From assembly GCF_030865425.1 (NCBI RefSeq), contig NZ_JAVFCB010000002.1, positions 372,001 to 436,000 of the forward strand: a DNA stretch of 64,000 nucleotides, in the 5' to 3' direction. Below, piece by piece: positions 1-7,933 of this stretch (within the stretch, counting starts at the first letter, position 1; the number at the start of each line of letters is the position of its first letter). Both the position numbers and the translations under genes were made by a program. This stretch comes from Microbacterium capsulatum. GTDB lineage: Bacteria > Actinomycetota > Actinomycetes > Actinomycetales > Microbacteriaceae. The notes under the pieces were generated by a model. That model searched no databases and was not told the origin of the DNA. It saw only the letters and a list, made by a program, of their open reading frames with translations.

Positions 1-40
1 GCCCGAGGCCGCCGAGACGCCCACCGCGCCGATCCCGGCG

Positions 41-136
41 ACCGCCTCGACCACGACGGCTCCGGCGACCGCCTCGACCACGACGGCTCCGGCGACCGCG
101 TCGGCCACGACGGCTCCGGCCACGACGGCTCCGGCC
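41..136 (+). repeat. Tandem repeat coding a Pro/Ala/Thr linker upstream of fliG
   Basis: Two identical 27-base units (41-67 and 68-94) are followed by a diverged third unit (95-121) and a 15-base partial unit (122-136). In the fliG frame each full unit reads TASTTTAPA. That frame is open from base 2 to fliG with no stop, and its third positions are almost all G or C. The frame that would instead give an ATGA overlap (stop at 183-185) is Arg-rich with poor third-position bias. The repeat therefore probably encodes a flexible linker continuous with FliG. Confidence 0.75.
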
Positions 137-181
137 ACGTCATCGGCCGCGGCGGTCGTCCCGGCCCTGTCGGGCCCGCCG

Positions 182-1171
182 ATGAGCGGCCTGCGCAAGG
201 CGGCCATCGTGCTGCTGAACATGGACCGTGCCGCCAGCGCCGAGGTGCTCCGGCACCTCGGCGAGGCCAGGGCGGAACTGCTGGCCGCGGAGCTGACCCA
301 GCTCGGCGGGGTGGACGCGGCGGCGACGGCCCGTGCGCTCGGCGACTTCCGCCGGATCGCGTCCGGCGCGACCGTGCCATCCCGCGGCGGGCAGGAGCTC
401 GCGGCGGGACTGCTCGAGAACGCCTTCGGGCGGGAGAAGGCCGTCGGCATGGTCGGCCGGGTCATGTCGCAGGGATCGGTCTCGTTCGACTTCCTCAACG
501 CCGCGGATCCGGCGCAGCTGGCAACGATCCTCGAGGGCGAGCTGCCCACGACCATCGCGGTCGTCCTGGCGAACCTGCGCGCCGACCGGGCCGCGGCCGT
601 GCTGGCCGCGCTGCAGGATCCTCTTCGCACCGACGTCGCGCAGGCGATCGCCACCATGGGCACCGCGACGCAGGAGGCGATCTCGATCGTCGCGGACTCG
701 CTGCGCTCGCGCACCGGGGTGTTCGCGATGCGCGACGCGCACGAGGCGATCGGCGGCGTGCAGCCCCTCGTCGAGATCATCAACCGTTCCGACACGGCCC
801 TGGAGAAGTCGCTGCTCGCGAGCCTGGAGGGGCGTGACCAGGCGCTGGCCGAGGACATCCGCAGCCGCATGGTGACGTTCGCCGACATCGCCCGGCTCGA
901 GGACCGCGATGCTCAGCGGGTGCTGCGCGGCCTGGATCTGCGCGTGCTCGCCCTCGCGCTGAAGGGTGCCGACGAGCAGATCGCCGAGGTGATCGGCCGC
1001 AACATGACCGAGCGCAACCGGGAGAACCTCGCCGAGGAGGCGCGCGTGCTCGGACCGGTGCGGGTGCGCCAGGTCGATGAGGCCCGTTCCGAGGTCGTCC
1101 GGGTCATCCGCGAGCTGGAGGCGGCCGAGGAGATCACGATCTCTCGCGAGGACGACGAGATCATCGAGTGA
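182..1171 (+). CDS. fliG: Flagellar motor switch protein FliG
   Basis: FliG is the C-ring protein that joins the MS ring (FliF) and meets the MotA stator to make torque. From the ATG at 182 the product is 329 residues, the normal family length. The N-terminal domain opens with LRKAAIVLLNM; the middle domain has the RAAAVLAAL helix; the C-terminal domain contains FADIARLEDRDAQRVLRGLD, the charged torque helix. The usual EHPQ motif of the middle domain is not seen: the matching place reads EGELPTT. The frame is open upstream to the window edge through a Pro/Ala/Thr repeat, so the true protein may start earlier or be fused to the preceding gene, which by usual order would be fliF. The stop overlaps the fliH GTG. 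Confidence 0.93.
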   Translation: MSGLRKAAIVLLNMDRAASAEVLRHLGEARAELLAAELTQLGGVDAAATARALGDFRRIASGATVPSRGGQELAAGLLENAFGREKAVGMVGRVMSQGSVSFDFLNAADPAQLATILEGELPTTIAVVLANLRADRAAAVLAALQDPLRTDVAQAIATMGTATQEAISIVADSLRSRTGVFAMRDAHEAIGGVQPLVEIINRSDTALEKSLLASLEGRDQALAEDIRSRMVTFADIARLEDRDAQRVLRGLDLRVLALALKGADEQIAEVIGRNMTERNRENLAEEARVLGPVRVRQVDEARSEVVRVIRELEAAEEITISREDDEIIE

Positions 1172-1818
1172 GGATGCCCACCGTGTCCGAGACCTCCTTC
1201 ACCCCGCTCGTGGTGCCCCGCGTGGGCGAGGGCCCCGTCGACCTCCGCGCCGAGGCCGACCGTGCCCGTACCCGTGGCTTCGCCGAGGGGTACGCGGAGG
1301 GTCGCGGCGCCGCGCGCGAAGAGGCCGAGCGGGAGCGCGCCGCCGAGCGGGAGCGGGAGCGGCTGCGCGAGGAGGAGCACCGTCGGATCCTGTCGTCCGC
1401 GCTCGAGGCCCTGCACGCCGCCGAAGATGCGCTCGCGGCGCGCACCGCCGGGGTGGCGGCGCTGTCCGCCGACCGGATCGAGCGGCTCGCCCTGCATCTC
1501 GCCGGCACGATCCTCGCGGCCGAGCTCTCGGATCCCGCACGGTCCGCGGCGCACGCGCTGCGCCGCGCCCTTGAACAGGCGCCCGACCGCGCATGGCATC
1601 GGATCGTGTTCAGCGAGGGCGACGCGCAGACGCTGCAGGCCGACCCGCGCACCGCCGAGCTGCTCCGGGGCATCGAGATCGGGACCTCGTCGACGATCGA
1701 TGCCGGCGGGGCCGTCGTCGAGGTCGAGAACGGGGCGGTCGACCTGCGGATCGACGCCGCGCTGGCCCGCGCGGCCGCGGCACTGCAGGGCGCCGACGGC
1801 GAGGAGGCGACCCGATGA
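1168..1818 (+). CDS. fliH: Flagellar assembly protein FliH
   Basis: FliH is the stator-like regulator of the export ATPase FliI. The 216-residue product has an Arg/Glu-rich coiled coil near residues 30-75, typical of the stalk, followed by a FliH/YscL-like C-terminal domain (ERLALHLAGTILAAEL). The GTG at 1168 overlaps the fliG stop as GTGA; an ATG two codons on (1174) is an alternative start. Identification rests on the coiled coil, the size and the place between fliG and fliI, since FliH sequences diverge strongly. The end overlaps the fliI start as ATGA. Confidence 0.85.
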   Translation: MRMPTVSETSFTPLVVPRVGEGPVDLRAEADRARTRGFAEGYAEGRGAAREEAERERAAERERERLREEEHRRILSSALEALHAAEDALAARTAGVAALSADRIERLALHLAGTILAAELSDPARSAAHALRRALEQAPDRAWHRIVFSEGDAQTLQADPRTAELLRGIEIGTSSTIDAGGAVVEVENGAVDLRIDAALARAAAALQGADGEEATR

Positions 1819-3143
1819 GCGGGGGCTCGGCATCCTGGGGGCGGGCCATCGACGCGGCGCGCCCGGAGCGCTCCGGCACGGTGAAGGCCGTGCTCGGGCT
1901 CGGTGTGGATGTGCTCGGGCTCGAGGCCGCCGTCGGGGATCGCGTGCGGATCGACGCGGCGGGGGGACGGTCGGTCGACGCGGAGGTCGTCGCCGTCGAC
2001 GGTGCGTCCGCCCGGTGCATGCCGCTCGGGCCGACCGACGGGATCGTCGCCCGTGCGCGGGTGCGCCACGCCGGGGCGCCGCTGCTCGTCCCCACGGGCG
2101 CGGCGCTGCTCGGGCGCGTGCTGGACGGCCTCGGGCGGCCGATCGACGGCAAGGGGCCGATCGGGGCGGACGCCGTGCACGTCCCGCTGCGCAACGACGC
2201 CCCCGGGGTCCTGGACCGCCGCCGCATCGAGCGTCAGCTCGGACTCGGCGTCCGGGTGCTCGACACGATGACCCCGGTCGGTGTGGGACAGCGCCTGGGC
2301 CTGTTCGCCGGATCCGGGGTCGGCAAGTCCTCGCTCCTGTCGATGATCGCGCGCGGATCGACCGCCGACGTCAGCGTGATCGCGCTGGTCGGCGAGCGCG
2401 GCCGCGAGGTGCGCGAGTTCCTCGAGGACGACCTGGGGGAGGCGGGCCTCGCCCGCTCCGTCGTGGTCGTCGCCACCTCCGATCAGCCCGCGATGGCGCG
2501 TCTGCGTTCGGCGTTCGTCGCGACCCGCATCGCCGAGCAGTTCCGCGCGAGCGGACAGGACGTCGTGCTGATGATGGACTCGCTGACCCGGGTCGCGATG
2601 GCCCAGCGCGAGATCGGACTGTCGGCGGGGGAGCCGCCGGCGACGCGGGGCTACCCGCCGTCCACGTTCTCGGTGCTCGCGCGCCTGCTGGAGAGGGCCG
2701 GCACCGGCCCCGCCGGATCGATCACGGGCCTCTACACCGTGCTCGTGGACGGCGACGACCACAACGAGCCGATCGCGGACGCCGCACGGGGGATCCTCGA
2801 CGGGCACGTCGTGCTGGACCGCGCGCTGGCCGTGCGCGGCCGCTTCCCGGCCGTCGACGTGCTCGGATCCGTCTCCCGCGTCGCGCCGAAGATCACCACC
2901 CCCGCCCAGCGGCAGGACGCGGTGACCCTGCGCAGCGTGCTCGCCGCGCGGCGATCCGCGAACGACCTGATCGACATCGGCGCCTACCGGGCGGGGGCGA
3001 ACCCCCTCGTCGACACGGCGCTCGCCCACGAGCAGGCGATCGAGGACTTCCTGACCCAGCGCCTCGAGGACCCCGCCCCGACGGCGGAGTCCTGGCAGCG
3101 CCTCGCTGCTCTTACCACCGACTTCGGAGGACGGACATCATGA
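1815..3143 (+). CDS. fliI: Flagellum-specific export ATPase FliI
   Basis: FliI is the hexameric ATPase of the flagellar type III export apparatus and resembles F1-ATPase beta. The product is 442 residues. The P-loop AGSGVGKS lies near residue 165, the Walker B region is VVLMMDSLTR, and the ATPase signature PPSTFSVLARLLERAG follows. The ATG at 1815 overlaps the fliH stop (ATGA) and gives the usual N-terminal length; the much longer open frame upstream is only a lack of stops. The end overlaps fliJ by ATGA, so translation is probably coupled. Confidence 0.97.
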   Translation: MSGGSASWGRAIDAARPERSGTVKAVLGLGVDVLGLEAAVGDRVRIDAAGGRSVDAEVVAVDGASARCMPLGPTDGIVARARVRHAGAPLLVPTGAALLGRVLDGLGRPIDGKGPIGADAVHVPLRNDAPGVLDRRRIERQLGLGVRVLDTMTPVGVGQRLGLFAGSGVGKSSLLSMIARGSTADVSVIALVGERGREVREFLEDDLGEAGLARSVVVVATSDQPAMARLRSAFVATRIAEQFRASGQDVVLMMDSLTRVAMAQREIGLSAGEPPATRGYPPSTFSVLARLLERAGTGPAGSITGLYTVLVDGDDHNEPIADAARGILDGHVVLDRALAVRGRFPAVDVLGSVSRVAPKITTPAQRQDAVTLRSVLAARRSANDLIDIGAYRAGANPLVDTALAHEQAIEDFLTQRLEDPAPTAESWQRLAALTTDFGGRTS

Positions 3144-3565
3144 CCTTCTCACTGGCAGGGCTCCTGCGCGTGCGCAGCGCTCAGGAACGCGCCGCCGCGG
3201 AACAGCTCTCCCAGGCGTCGGCGGACGTCGCCCGGGCGGAGGCGGCGGAGCGGAGCGTCGCGGACGGGCTGACCGGGATCGGCGCCGAGGCCGGCGACGG
3301 AGCCGCGCTGATGGCGATCGCCGCGGCCAGGGCGGCAGGGCGGAGCATGCTCGGCGACCTGCAGACCCTGACCGAGCTGCTGCGGGGCGAAGAGGAGACG
3401 GCGCGCGCCGCGCACGTCGAGGCGCGGCGCGATCTGAAGGGCCTGGAGCGGATGGAGGCCGCGTACACGACGTCGGCCGCCAAGGCCGAGCTCGACGCGG
3501 AGCAGCGCGCGCTCGACGAGGTCGCGGGCCTGCGCGCCGCCCGCGCCGAGGGGAGCGCCGCATGA
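3140..3565 (+). CDS. fliJ: Flagellar export protein FliJ
   Basis: FliJ is the small coiled-coil rod that sits in the FliI ring and links it to the export gate and chaperones. The 141-residue product starts MTFSLAGLLRVRSAQERAA, the usual FliJ opening, and is almost entirely Ala/Glu/Arg-rich helix. The ATG at 3140 overlaps the fliI stop and has a GGAGG site at 3126-3130. Sequence conservation in this family is low, so position directly after fliI is part of the evidence. Confidence 0.87.
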   Translation: MTFSLAGLLRVRSAQERAAAEQLSQASADVARAEAAERSVADGLTGIGAEAGDGAALMAIAAARAAGRSMLGDLQTLTELLRGEEETARAAHVEARRDLKGLERMEAAYTTSAAKAELDAEQRALDEVAGLRAARAEGSAA

Positions 3566-3888
3566 GCGACCTGACCGCGGTGATCGCCCGCGTGGGCGAC
3601 ATCCAGAGCCGGATCTCGTCTCTCGCCCCGGCCGCGCACGCCGCGCCGACCCCGGCGAAGACCGCAGGCACGGGCACCGCGACGGCCGCGCAGTTCGCGA
3701 ACGTCCTCGACGCCGCGAAGGCGGCGACGACCGCGGGCGGCATGCAGGGCACGGCCGCCGGCTCGACGACGAGCACCTCCGCCACCGCCGAGGCCGATGT
3801 GGCGAAGGCGCTGCAGACCCTGTTCTCGGCGAAGACCGCGAGCAGCGGATCCACCGCGCTGCCGGGCCTCGGAGGACTGCTCGGATGA
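3562..3888 (+). CDS. Short unknown protein in the flagellar operon
   Basis: This 108-residue protein lies between fliJ and fliK, with ATGA overlaps on both sides, so it is translated as part of the operon. The N-terminus (LTAVIARVGDIQSRISSLAP, then a QFANVLDAA stretch) resembles the first part of proteins that in other actinobacterial flagellar operons carry a lytic transglycosylase domain, as I recall them. Here that domain is absent: the rest is Ala/Thr/Ser-rich low complexity ending in LPGLGGLLG. It may be a reduced relic or a separate hook/rod accessory protein. Function is not known from sequence. Confidence 0.7.
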   Translation: MSDLTAVIARVGDIQSRISSLAPAAHAAPTPAKTAGTGTATAAQFANVLDAAKAATTAGGMQGTAAGSTTSTSATAEADVAKALQTLFSAKTASSGSTALPGLGGLLG

Positions 3889-5144
3889 CGGCCGTCACGC
3901 TGCTCCCGGCGATCGCCGGCGCACCCCCCACGACGAGCGGGAACCGCAGGTCCGACGGCGCCGGATCGCCGTTCACCACGGCGTTCTCGCACGCGGGAAC
4001 GGCGCTGGACGCCGCGATCGCGCCGGCGGATCCCGGGCCGGCGGCCGGGAGGACCGGGGGGAAGGGCGCGGGCGTGCCGTCTTCGGGGCAGAGCACCTCC
4101 GCCGCCGATGCCGCGACGCCGATCCCGGTGCCGCCGACGATGCTCGTCGATCCGGTGCCATCGCCTGCGTCCGGCGCGGCGACGGACCCGACCTCGGCGG
4201 ACGAGCACGCGGCCCGGACGCGGAGCGACGCGGATCCGGTGCCGGCGGTCGTGCCGTCCGCCCCGATGACGATCGCCCCGGCGACGGTCATCGCGACGCC
4301 GATCGCGGTTCCGGATGCCGGTCCCGCCATCGCGGAGGAGACCGGCGTCACCGGGCCGGCCGCCGCGGTCCTCGGCGGGCCTTCACCCGTCACGACCCCT
4401 GCGCCCGGCGCGCCGCCGGTCCGCACCCCGCCCGTCGCACTTGCGCAGGCCGGCGCCGTCTCGGCGCCCGCCGAGACCGCGGGCGTCCCGATCGGGACGC
4501 CCGCCGCAGCCCCGACGGCGTCCGGGCCCGCCGTCGCGGGGCCGCCGACATCCGCATCGGCCGCGGCCACGGAGCGGCCCGACGCGGCCGGGTCCGGCGC
4601 GACGACAGACGTCCGCCTCACGGTCGCGGTCGTCGCGGCGCCGAGCACGACCGCCGTCGCGGCGGAGGCCCCGATCGCCCCCGACGGCCCGCACCCGGTC
4701 GCCGCCCAGATCTCCCCGGTGGTCCTGAACATCGTGCAGCGCCCGTGGGGCAGCCACCAGCTCACGCTCACCGTGCACCCCGACACGCTCGGCCCCGTGA
4801 CCGTCCGGGCGCACATCGGCCGGGACGGCGACGTGCGCGTCGAGCTGTACGGCACCTCGGATGCGGGCCGCGACGCGCTCCGCACGATCGTCTCCGAGCT
4901 GCGCCGCGACCTCGCATCCGTGATGCCGCACGCGAGCCTCAGCCTCGGCGCGGGCGGGTCCGGACAGGACACCGGCCGGCAGACGCCGCTCGCCTTCGCC
5001 GACGGGAACGGCCGACGGCCTGCCCCGGAACCGGCCGGCCGCGACGACGCGAGCGCGCAGCCCACCGCGGCCGACGCCGTCCGACCGTTCCCCTCCACCG
5101 CCGTCCCCGCCGTGTCCGGCGCGGGACTCGACGTCTTCGCCTGA
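3885..5144 (+). CDS. fliK: Flagellar hook-length control protein FliK
   Basis: FliK measures hook length and switches export from hook to filament proteins. Of 419 residues, the first 270 or so are Pro/Ala/Thr-rich and unstructured, as expected for the ruler part. The C-terminal Flg_hook domain is recognisable around residues 280-350: WGSHQLTLTVHPDTLGPVTV followed by a short beta/helix region. The tail is again Ala/Pro-rich. The start overlaps the previous stop (ATGA). It is followed after 11 bases by flgD, the usual neighbour. Confidence 0.88.
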   Translation: MTAVTLLPAIAGAPPTTSGNRRSDGAGSPFTTAFSHAGTALDAAIAPADPGPAAGRTGGKGAGVPSSGQSTSAADAATPIPVPPTMLVDPVPSPASGAATDPTSADEHAARTRSDADPVPAVVPSAPMTIAPATVIATPIAVPDAGPAIAEETGVTGPAAAVLGGPSPVTTPAPGAPPVRTPPVALAQAGAVSAPAETAGVPIGTPAAAPTASGPAVAGPPTSASAAATERPDAAGSGATTDVRLTVAVVAAPSTTAVAAEAPIAPDGPHPVAAQISPVVLNIVQRPWGSHQLTLTVHPDTLGPVTVRAHIGRDGDVRVELYGTSDAGRDALRTIVSELRRDLASVMPHASLSLGAGGSGQDTGRQTPLAFADGNGRRPAPEPAGRDDASAQPTAADAVRPFPSTAVPAVSGAGLDVFA

Positions 5145-5155
5145 GGAGCACGACC

Positions 5156-5608
5156 ATGCCCATCGAACCCGTGAGCGTGACGAGCCCGGTGCGCGCCGCC
5201 GGGACGACGTCCACCCCGGCACCGCGCACGCAGGCCCTGGACGGGCAGGTGTTCCTCAAGCTGCTCGTCACCCAGCTGACCAACCAGGATCCGTCGAGCC
5301 CGATGGACACCAACGCGATGATCTCGCAGACGACCCAGCTCGCGATGATGGAGCAGCTCACGTCCCTGGCTTCCAACGGCAAGGAGGCCTTCGCGCTGAA
5401 CATGCGCCAGGCCGCGACCGCCCTCGTGGGGCAGCAGGCGGACTACGTCGACGCATCGGGGAAGACGGTCAGCGCCCTCGTCACGAAGGTCTCGTTCGAC
5501 GGACCCGTCCCGCAAGTGACGATCGGCGGCAGGACCGTGCCGCTCGACGCGATCACCGGCATCACCACGCGCACGACCACCGACCCGACCGGCACCGTCG
5601 CCGGCTGA
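5156..5608 (+). CDS. flgD: Flagellar hook assembly (capping) protein FlgD
   Basis: FlgD is the scaffold at the tip of the growing hook that helps FlgE assemble. The hallmark FLKLLVTQLTNQDPSSPMD lies near residues 33-51, followed by the MISQTTQLAMMEQL helix. The protein is only 150 residues, the short form found in Gram-positive bacteria, with a small C-terminal part (VTIGGRTVPLDAITGI) instead of the full Ig/tudor capping region. The ATG at 5156 follows GAGGAG at 5144-5149. The reading frame has no stop upstream, but codon bias and family length support this start. Confidence 0.93.
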   Translation: MPIEPVSVTSPVRAAGTTSTPAPRTQALDGQVFLKLLVTQLTNQDPSSPMDTNAMISQTTQLAMMEQLTSLASNGKEAFALNMRQAATALVGQQADYVDASGKTVSALVTKVSFDGPVPQVTIGGRTVPLDAITGITTRTTTDPTGTVAG

Positions 5609-5635
5609 CCGCTCCCCACAGGAAGAGAGAACCCC

Positions 5636-6802
5636 ATGCTCCGCTCGCTCTACTCCGGCATCTCCGGTCTCCGCTCGCACCAGACGATGCTCGACGCGAC
5701 CGGCAACAACATCGCCAACGTGAACACGGTCGGCTTCAAGGCGTCCTCCGTGCTCTTCGAGGACTCCCTCTCGCAGCTCATCGGCAACCCGGGCATCCCG
5801 TCCGACCAGGTCGGCGGACGCAACCCCGCGCAGGTCGGTCTCGGTGTGCAGGTCGCCGCGATCCGCACCGCGTTCGCGCAGGGATCCGCCCAGTTCACCG
5901 GGCGCGGCGGCGACCTGATGATCTCGGGCGAGGGGTTCTTCACGGTGCGCTCGGGCGGCGAGGCGCTGTACACCCGGGCCGGGGGCTTCTCCTTCGACGC
6001 GACCGGGAAGATGGTCACCGCCGACGGGGCGTTCGTGCAGGGCTGGTCCGCTCAGAACGGCGTCGTGAACACCGGGCAGACCCCGGGCACCATCATCGTG
6101 CCGCAGGACGCGGTCTCGCCGGCGCGCGCCACCACGAAGGCGGCCGTCACCGGGAACCTGCCGTCCACCGCGGCCGTGGGCGACCAGCTGATCCGCGACG
6201 TCACCGTCTACGACGCGCAGGGCGCGCCCTCGACGCTGAGCCTGACCTTCACCCGGACGGCGACCGGATGGGACGTCGTCGAGCCCGCCAGCGGCGCGAC
6301 CGGCGCGCTGGCCTTCGTGAACGGCGCGCAGACCGCGCCCGGCCTCGTGCTGACCGCCGGCGCGGTGAGCGTCGACCTCGGCGCCGTGACCGGCTACGCG
6401 AACATGACCTCCGTGGCCGTCACCGGCCAGGACGGCTCGGCCGCCGGGTCGCTGAAGACCTACACGATCACCAGCGACGGATCGGTCGTCGGCACCTTCA
6501 GCAACGGCAGGACCCAGACGCTGGCGAAGATCTCGATGGCGACGTTCGCCAACCCCGGGGGGCTGGAGAAGGCGGGCGGCAGCACCTTCCGCACCACCGT
6601 CAACTCGGGCGTCGCCCAGATCGGCGAGGCCGGGCAGGCCGGATTCGGCGGACTCGTGTCCGGCGCGCTGGAGATGAGCAACGTGGACCTCTCCCAGGAG
6701 TTCACGAACCTCATCGTCGCGCAGCGCGGCTTCCAGGCCAACGCGCGCGTGATCACCACGAGCGACGAGGTCCTGCAGGAGCTCACGCAGCTCAAGCGCT
6801 GA
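5636..6802 (+). CDS. flgE: Flagellar hook protein FlgE
   Basis: FlgE is the subunit of the hook, the universal joint between rod and filament. The 388-residue product opens with MLRSLYSGISGLRSHQTMLD and the rod/hook signature GNNIANVNTVGFK, followed by the FlgE D1/D2 domains. The C-terminal helix (SNVDLSQEFTNLIVAQRGFQ) is the conserved coiled-coil end shared by rod and hook proteins. A ribosome site (GGAAGAGAG, 5621-5629) precedes the ATG. It is the last gene of the first flagellar block. Confidence 0.96.
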   Translation: MLRSLYSGISGLRSHQTMLDATGNNIANVNTVGFKASSVLFEDSLSQLIGNPGIPSDQVGGRNPAQVGLGVQVAAIRTAFAQGSAQFTGRGGDLMISGEGFFTVRSGGEALYTRAGGFSFDATGKMVTADGAFVQGWSAQNGVVNTGQTPGTIIVPQDAVSPARATTKAAVTGNLPSTAAVGDQLIRDVTVYDAQGAPSTLSLTFTRTATGWDVVEPASGATGALAFVNGAQTAPGLVLTAGAVSVDLGAVTGYANMTSVAVTGQDGSAAGSLKTYTITSDGSVVGTFSNGRTQTLAKISMATFANPGGLEKAGGSTFRTTVNSGVAQIGEAGQAGFGGLVSGALEMSNVDLSQEFTNLIVAQRGFQANARVITTSDEVLQELTQLKR

Positions 6803-6845
6803 GGATCCCGCGCTCCCGCGCCGTGATCGTTCCGCGGTCCGTCCC

Positions 6846-6877
6846 GGTTACCCGGGGCGGGCCGCGTCGCGATAGTC
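6846..6877 (+). promoter_or_regulatory. Flagellar promoter-like motif, copy 1
   Basis: GGTTAC at 6846-6851, a 17-base spacer, then GCGATAGTC at 6869-6877, about 53 bases before flbD. The same pair occurs twice more in this cluster (10862 and 16460), each time in a gap before a gene block. The CGATA core resembles the -10 element of flagellar sigma-28 promoters, while GGTTAC resembles -35 elements of the SigB/SigF group. Which sigma factor reads it is an inference only. Confidence 0.65.
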
Positions 6878-6929
6878 GGTGCAGAGCCCTCCCCACCCGA
6901 CCCTTCCCGTACAGCCCGGAGACCGCCCG

Positions 6930-7145
6930 ATGATCACCGTCACCCGACTCGACCGCACGCGTTTCGCGGTCAACCCGGACCTGATCGAGCGCATCCACGC
7001 GTCCCCGGACACCACGCTGCACATGATCGACGGGCGGGTCTACGTGATCGAGGAGCGGCTCGACGACGTCATCGCCCTCATCGTGGCCTACCGGGCGCGG
7101 GTGCTGGCCGCCGCAGCCGTCCTCGGCGTACGCGCGGAGGGGTGA
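6930..7145 (+). CDS. flbD: FlbD/SwrD family flagellar protein
   Basis: This 71-residue protein of the FlbD family has the typical opening MITVTRLDRTRFAVNPDLIE and the TTLHMIDGRVYVIEE core. In Bacillus the homologue SwrD raises flagellar power and acts on stator function; here it sits directly in front of motA, which fits that role. The ATG at 6930 is preceded by a weak GGAGA site at 6918-6922. The stop overlaps the motA GTG. It is the first gene after the second promoter motif gap of the cluster. Confidence 0.93.
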   Translation: MITVTRLDRTRFAVNPDLIERIHASPDTTLHMIDGRVYVIEERLDDVIALIVAYRARVLAAAAVLGVRAEG

Positions 7146-7933
7146 GCGTGGATCCCGCATTCCTCATCGGCGTGATCCTCGCCTTCGGCGGGCTGTTCGC
7201 GACGATCTCGATCGAGGGCGCGAGCATCACCGCGCTGATCCTTCCCGGACCCATGGTCCTGGTGCTCGGCGCGACCATCGGCGTCGGGATCGCCAGTCAC
7301 ACGATGCGCGACACGATCCTGGCGGTGACCTCGCTGGGACGGATGATCCGCGGGCCGAAGACGACGCCGGGGGCGGTCATCCCGGTGCTCGTCGGGTACG
7401 CCGAGAAGGCGCGCTCGGACGGACTGCTCTCCCTCGAGCAGGAGCTGGACGGCGCGCCCGACCCGTACACGCGCCAGGCGCTGCAGGCGCTGGCCGACGG
7501 CACCGACGCCGAGGACCTGCGCACCGTGATGGACGACGAGATGTCGGCGGTCGCGACCCGCGGCCGCGTCGCCGCGAAGTTCTTCTCCACGCTCGGCGGC
7601 TACGCCCCGACGATCGGCATCGTCGGCACCGTCGTCTCGCTCACCCACGTGCTGGAGAAGCTCGACAAGCCGGACACCCTGGGCCCGCTGATCGCGTCCG
7701 CGTTCGTGGCGACGCTGTGGGGCCTGCTCTCGGCTAACTTCCTCTGGAACCCGATCGCCGGCCGGCTGAACCGGATCGCCGCGGTCGAGGGGGAGCGGAT
7801 GATGCTCGTCGCCGAGGGCATCTCCGCGATCCAGGCCGGGGGGGCGCCGCGGCTCGTCCAGGAGCGGCTCGAGGCCCTCGTCAGCGTCAAGCCGCGGCGG
7901 AAGGCCGGCAGGACCGCGGAGGCGGACCGGTGA
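7142..7933 (+). CDS. motA: Flagellar motor stator protein MotA
   Basis: MotA is the membrane stator subunit that with MotB forms the ion channel driving rotation. The 263-residue product has four hydrophobic segments (near residues 5-22, 32-50, 150-170 and 185-200), the cytoplasmic loop with charged residues that contacts FliG, and the conserved GYAPTIGIVGTVVSLTHVL stretch of the third membrane helix. The GTG at 7142 overlaps the flbD stop; a GTG two codons later is possible. It overlaps motB by GTGA. The coupling ion cannot be told from this alone. Confidence 0.95.
   Translation: MSVDPAFLIGVILAFGGLFATISIEGASITALILPGPMVLVLGATIGVGIASHTMRDTILAVTSLGRMIRGPKTTPGAVIPVLVGYAEKARSDGLLSLEQELDGAPDPYTRQALQALADGTDAEDLRTVMDDEMSAVATRGRVAAKFFSTLGGYAPTIGIVGTVVSLTHVLEKLDKPDTLGPLIASAFVATLWGLLSANFLWNPIAGRLNRIAAVEGERMMLVAEGISAIQAGGAPRLVQERLEALVSVKPRRKAGRTAEADR

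Noticed and set aside
1..136. Short tandem repeats resembling a CRISPR or minisatellite array
   Set aside because: The units abut without spacers and keep one reading frame into FliG; they are coding repeats.
182..185. ATGA overlap as proof that a preceding gene ends here
   Set aside because: Any start followed by an A-initial codon makes this pattern; the frame ending here has poor codon bias.
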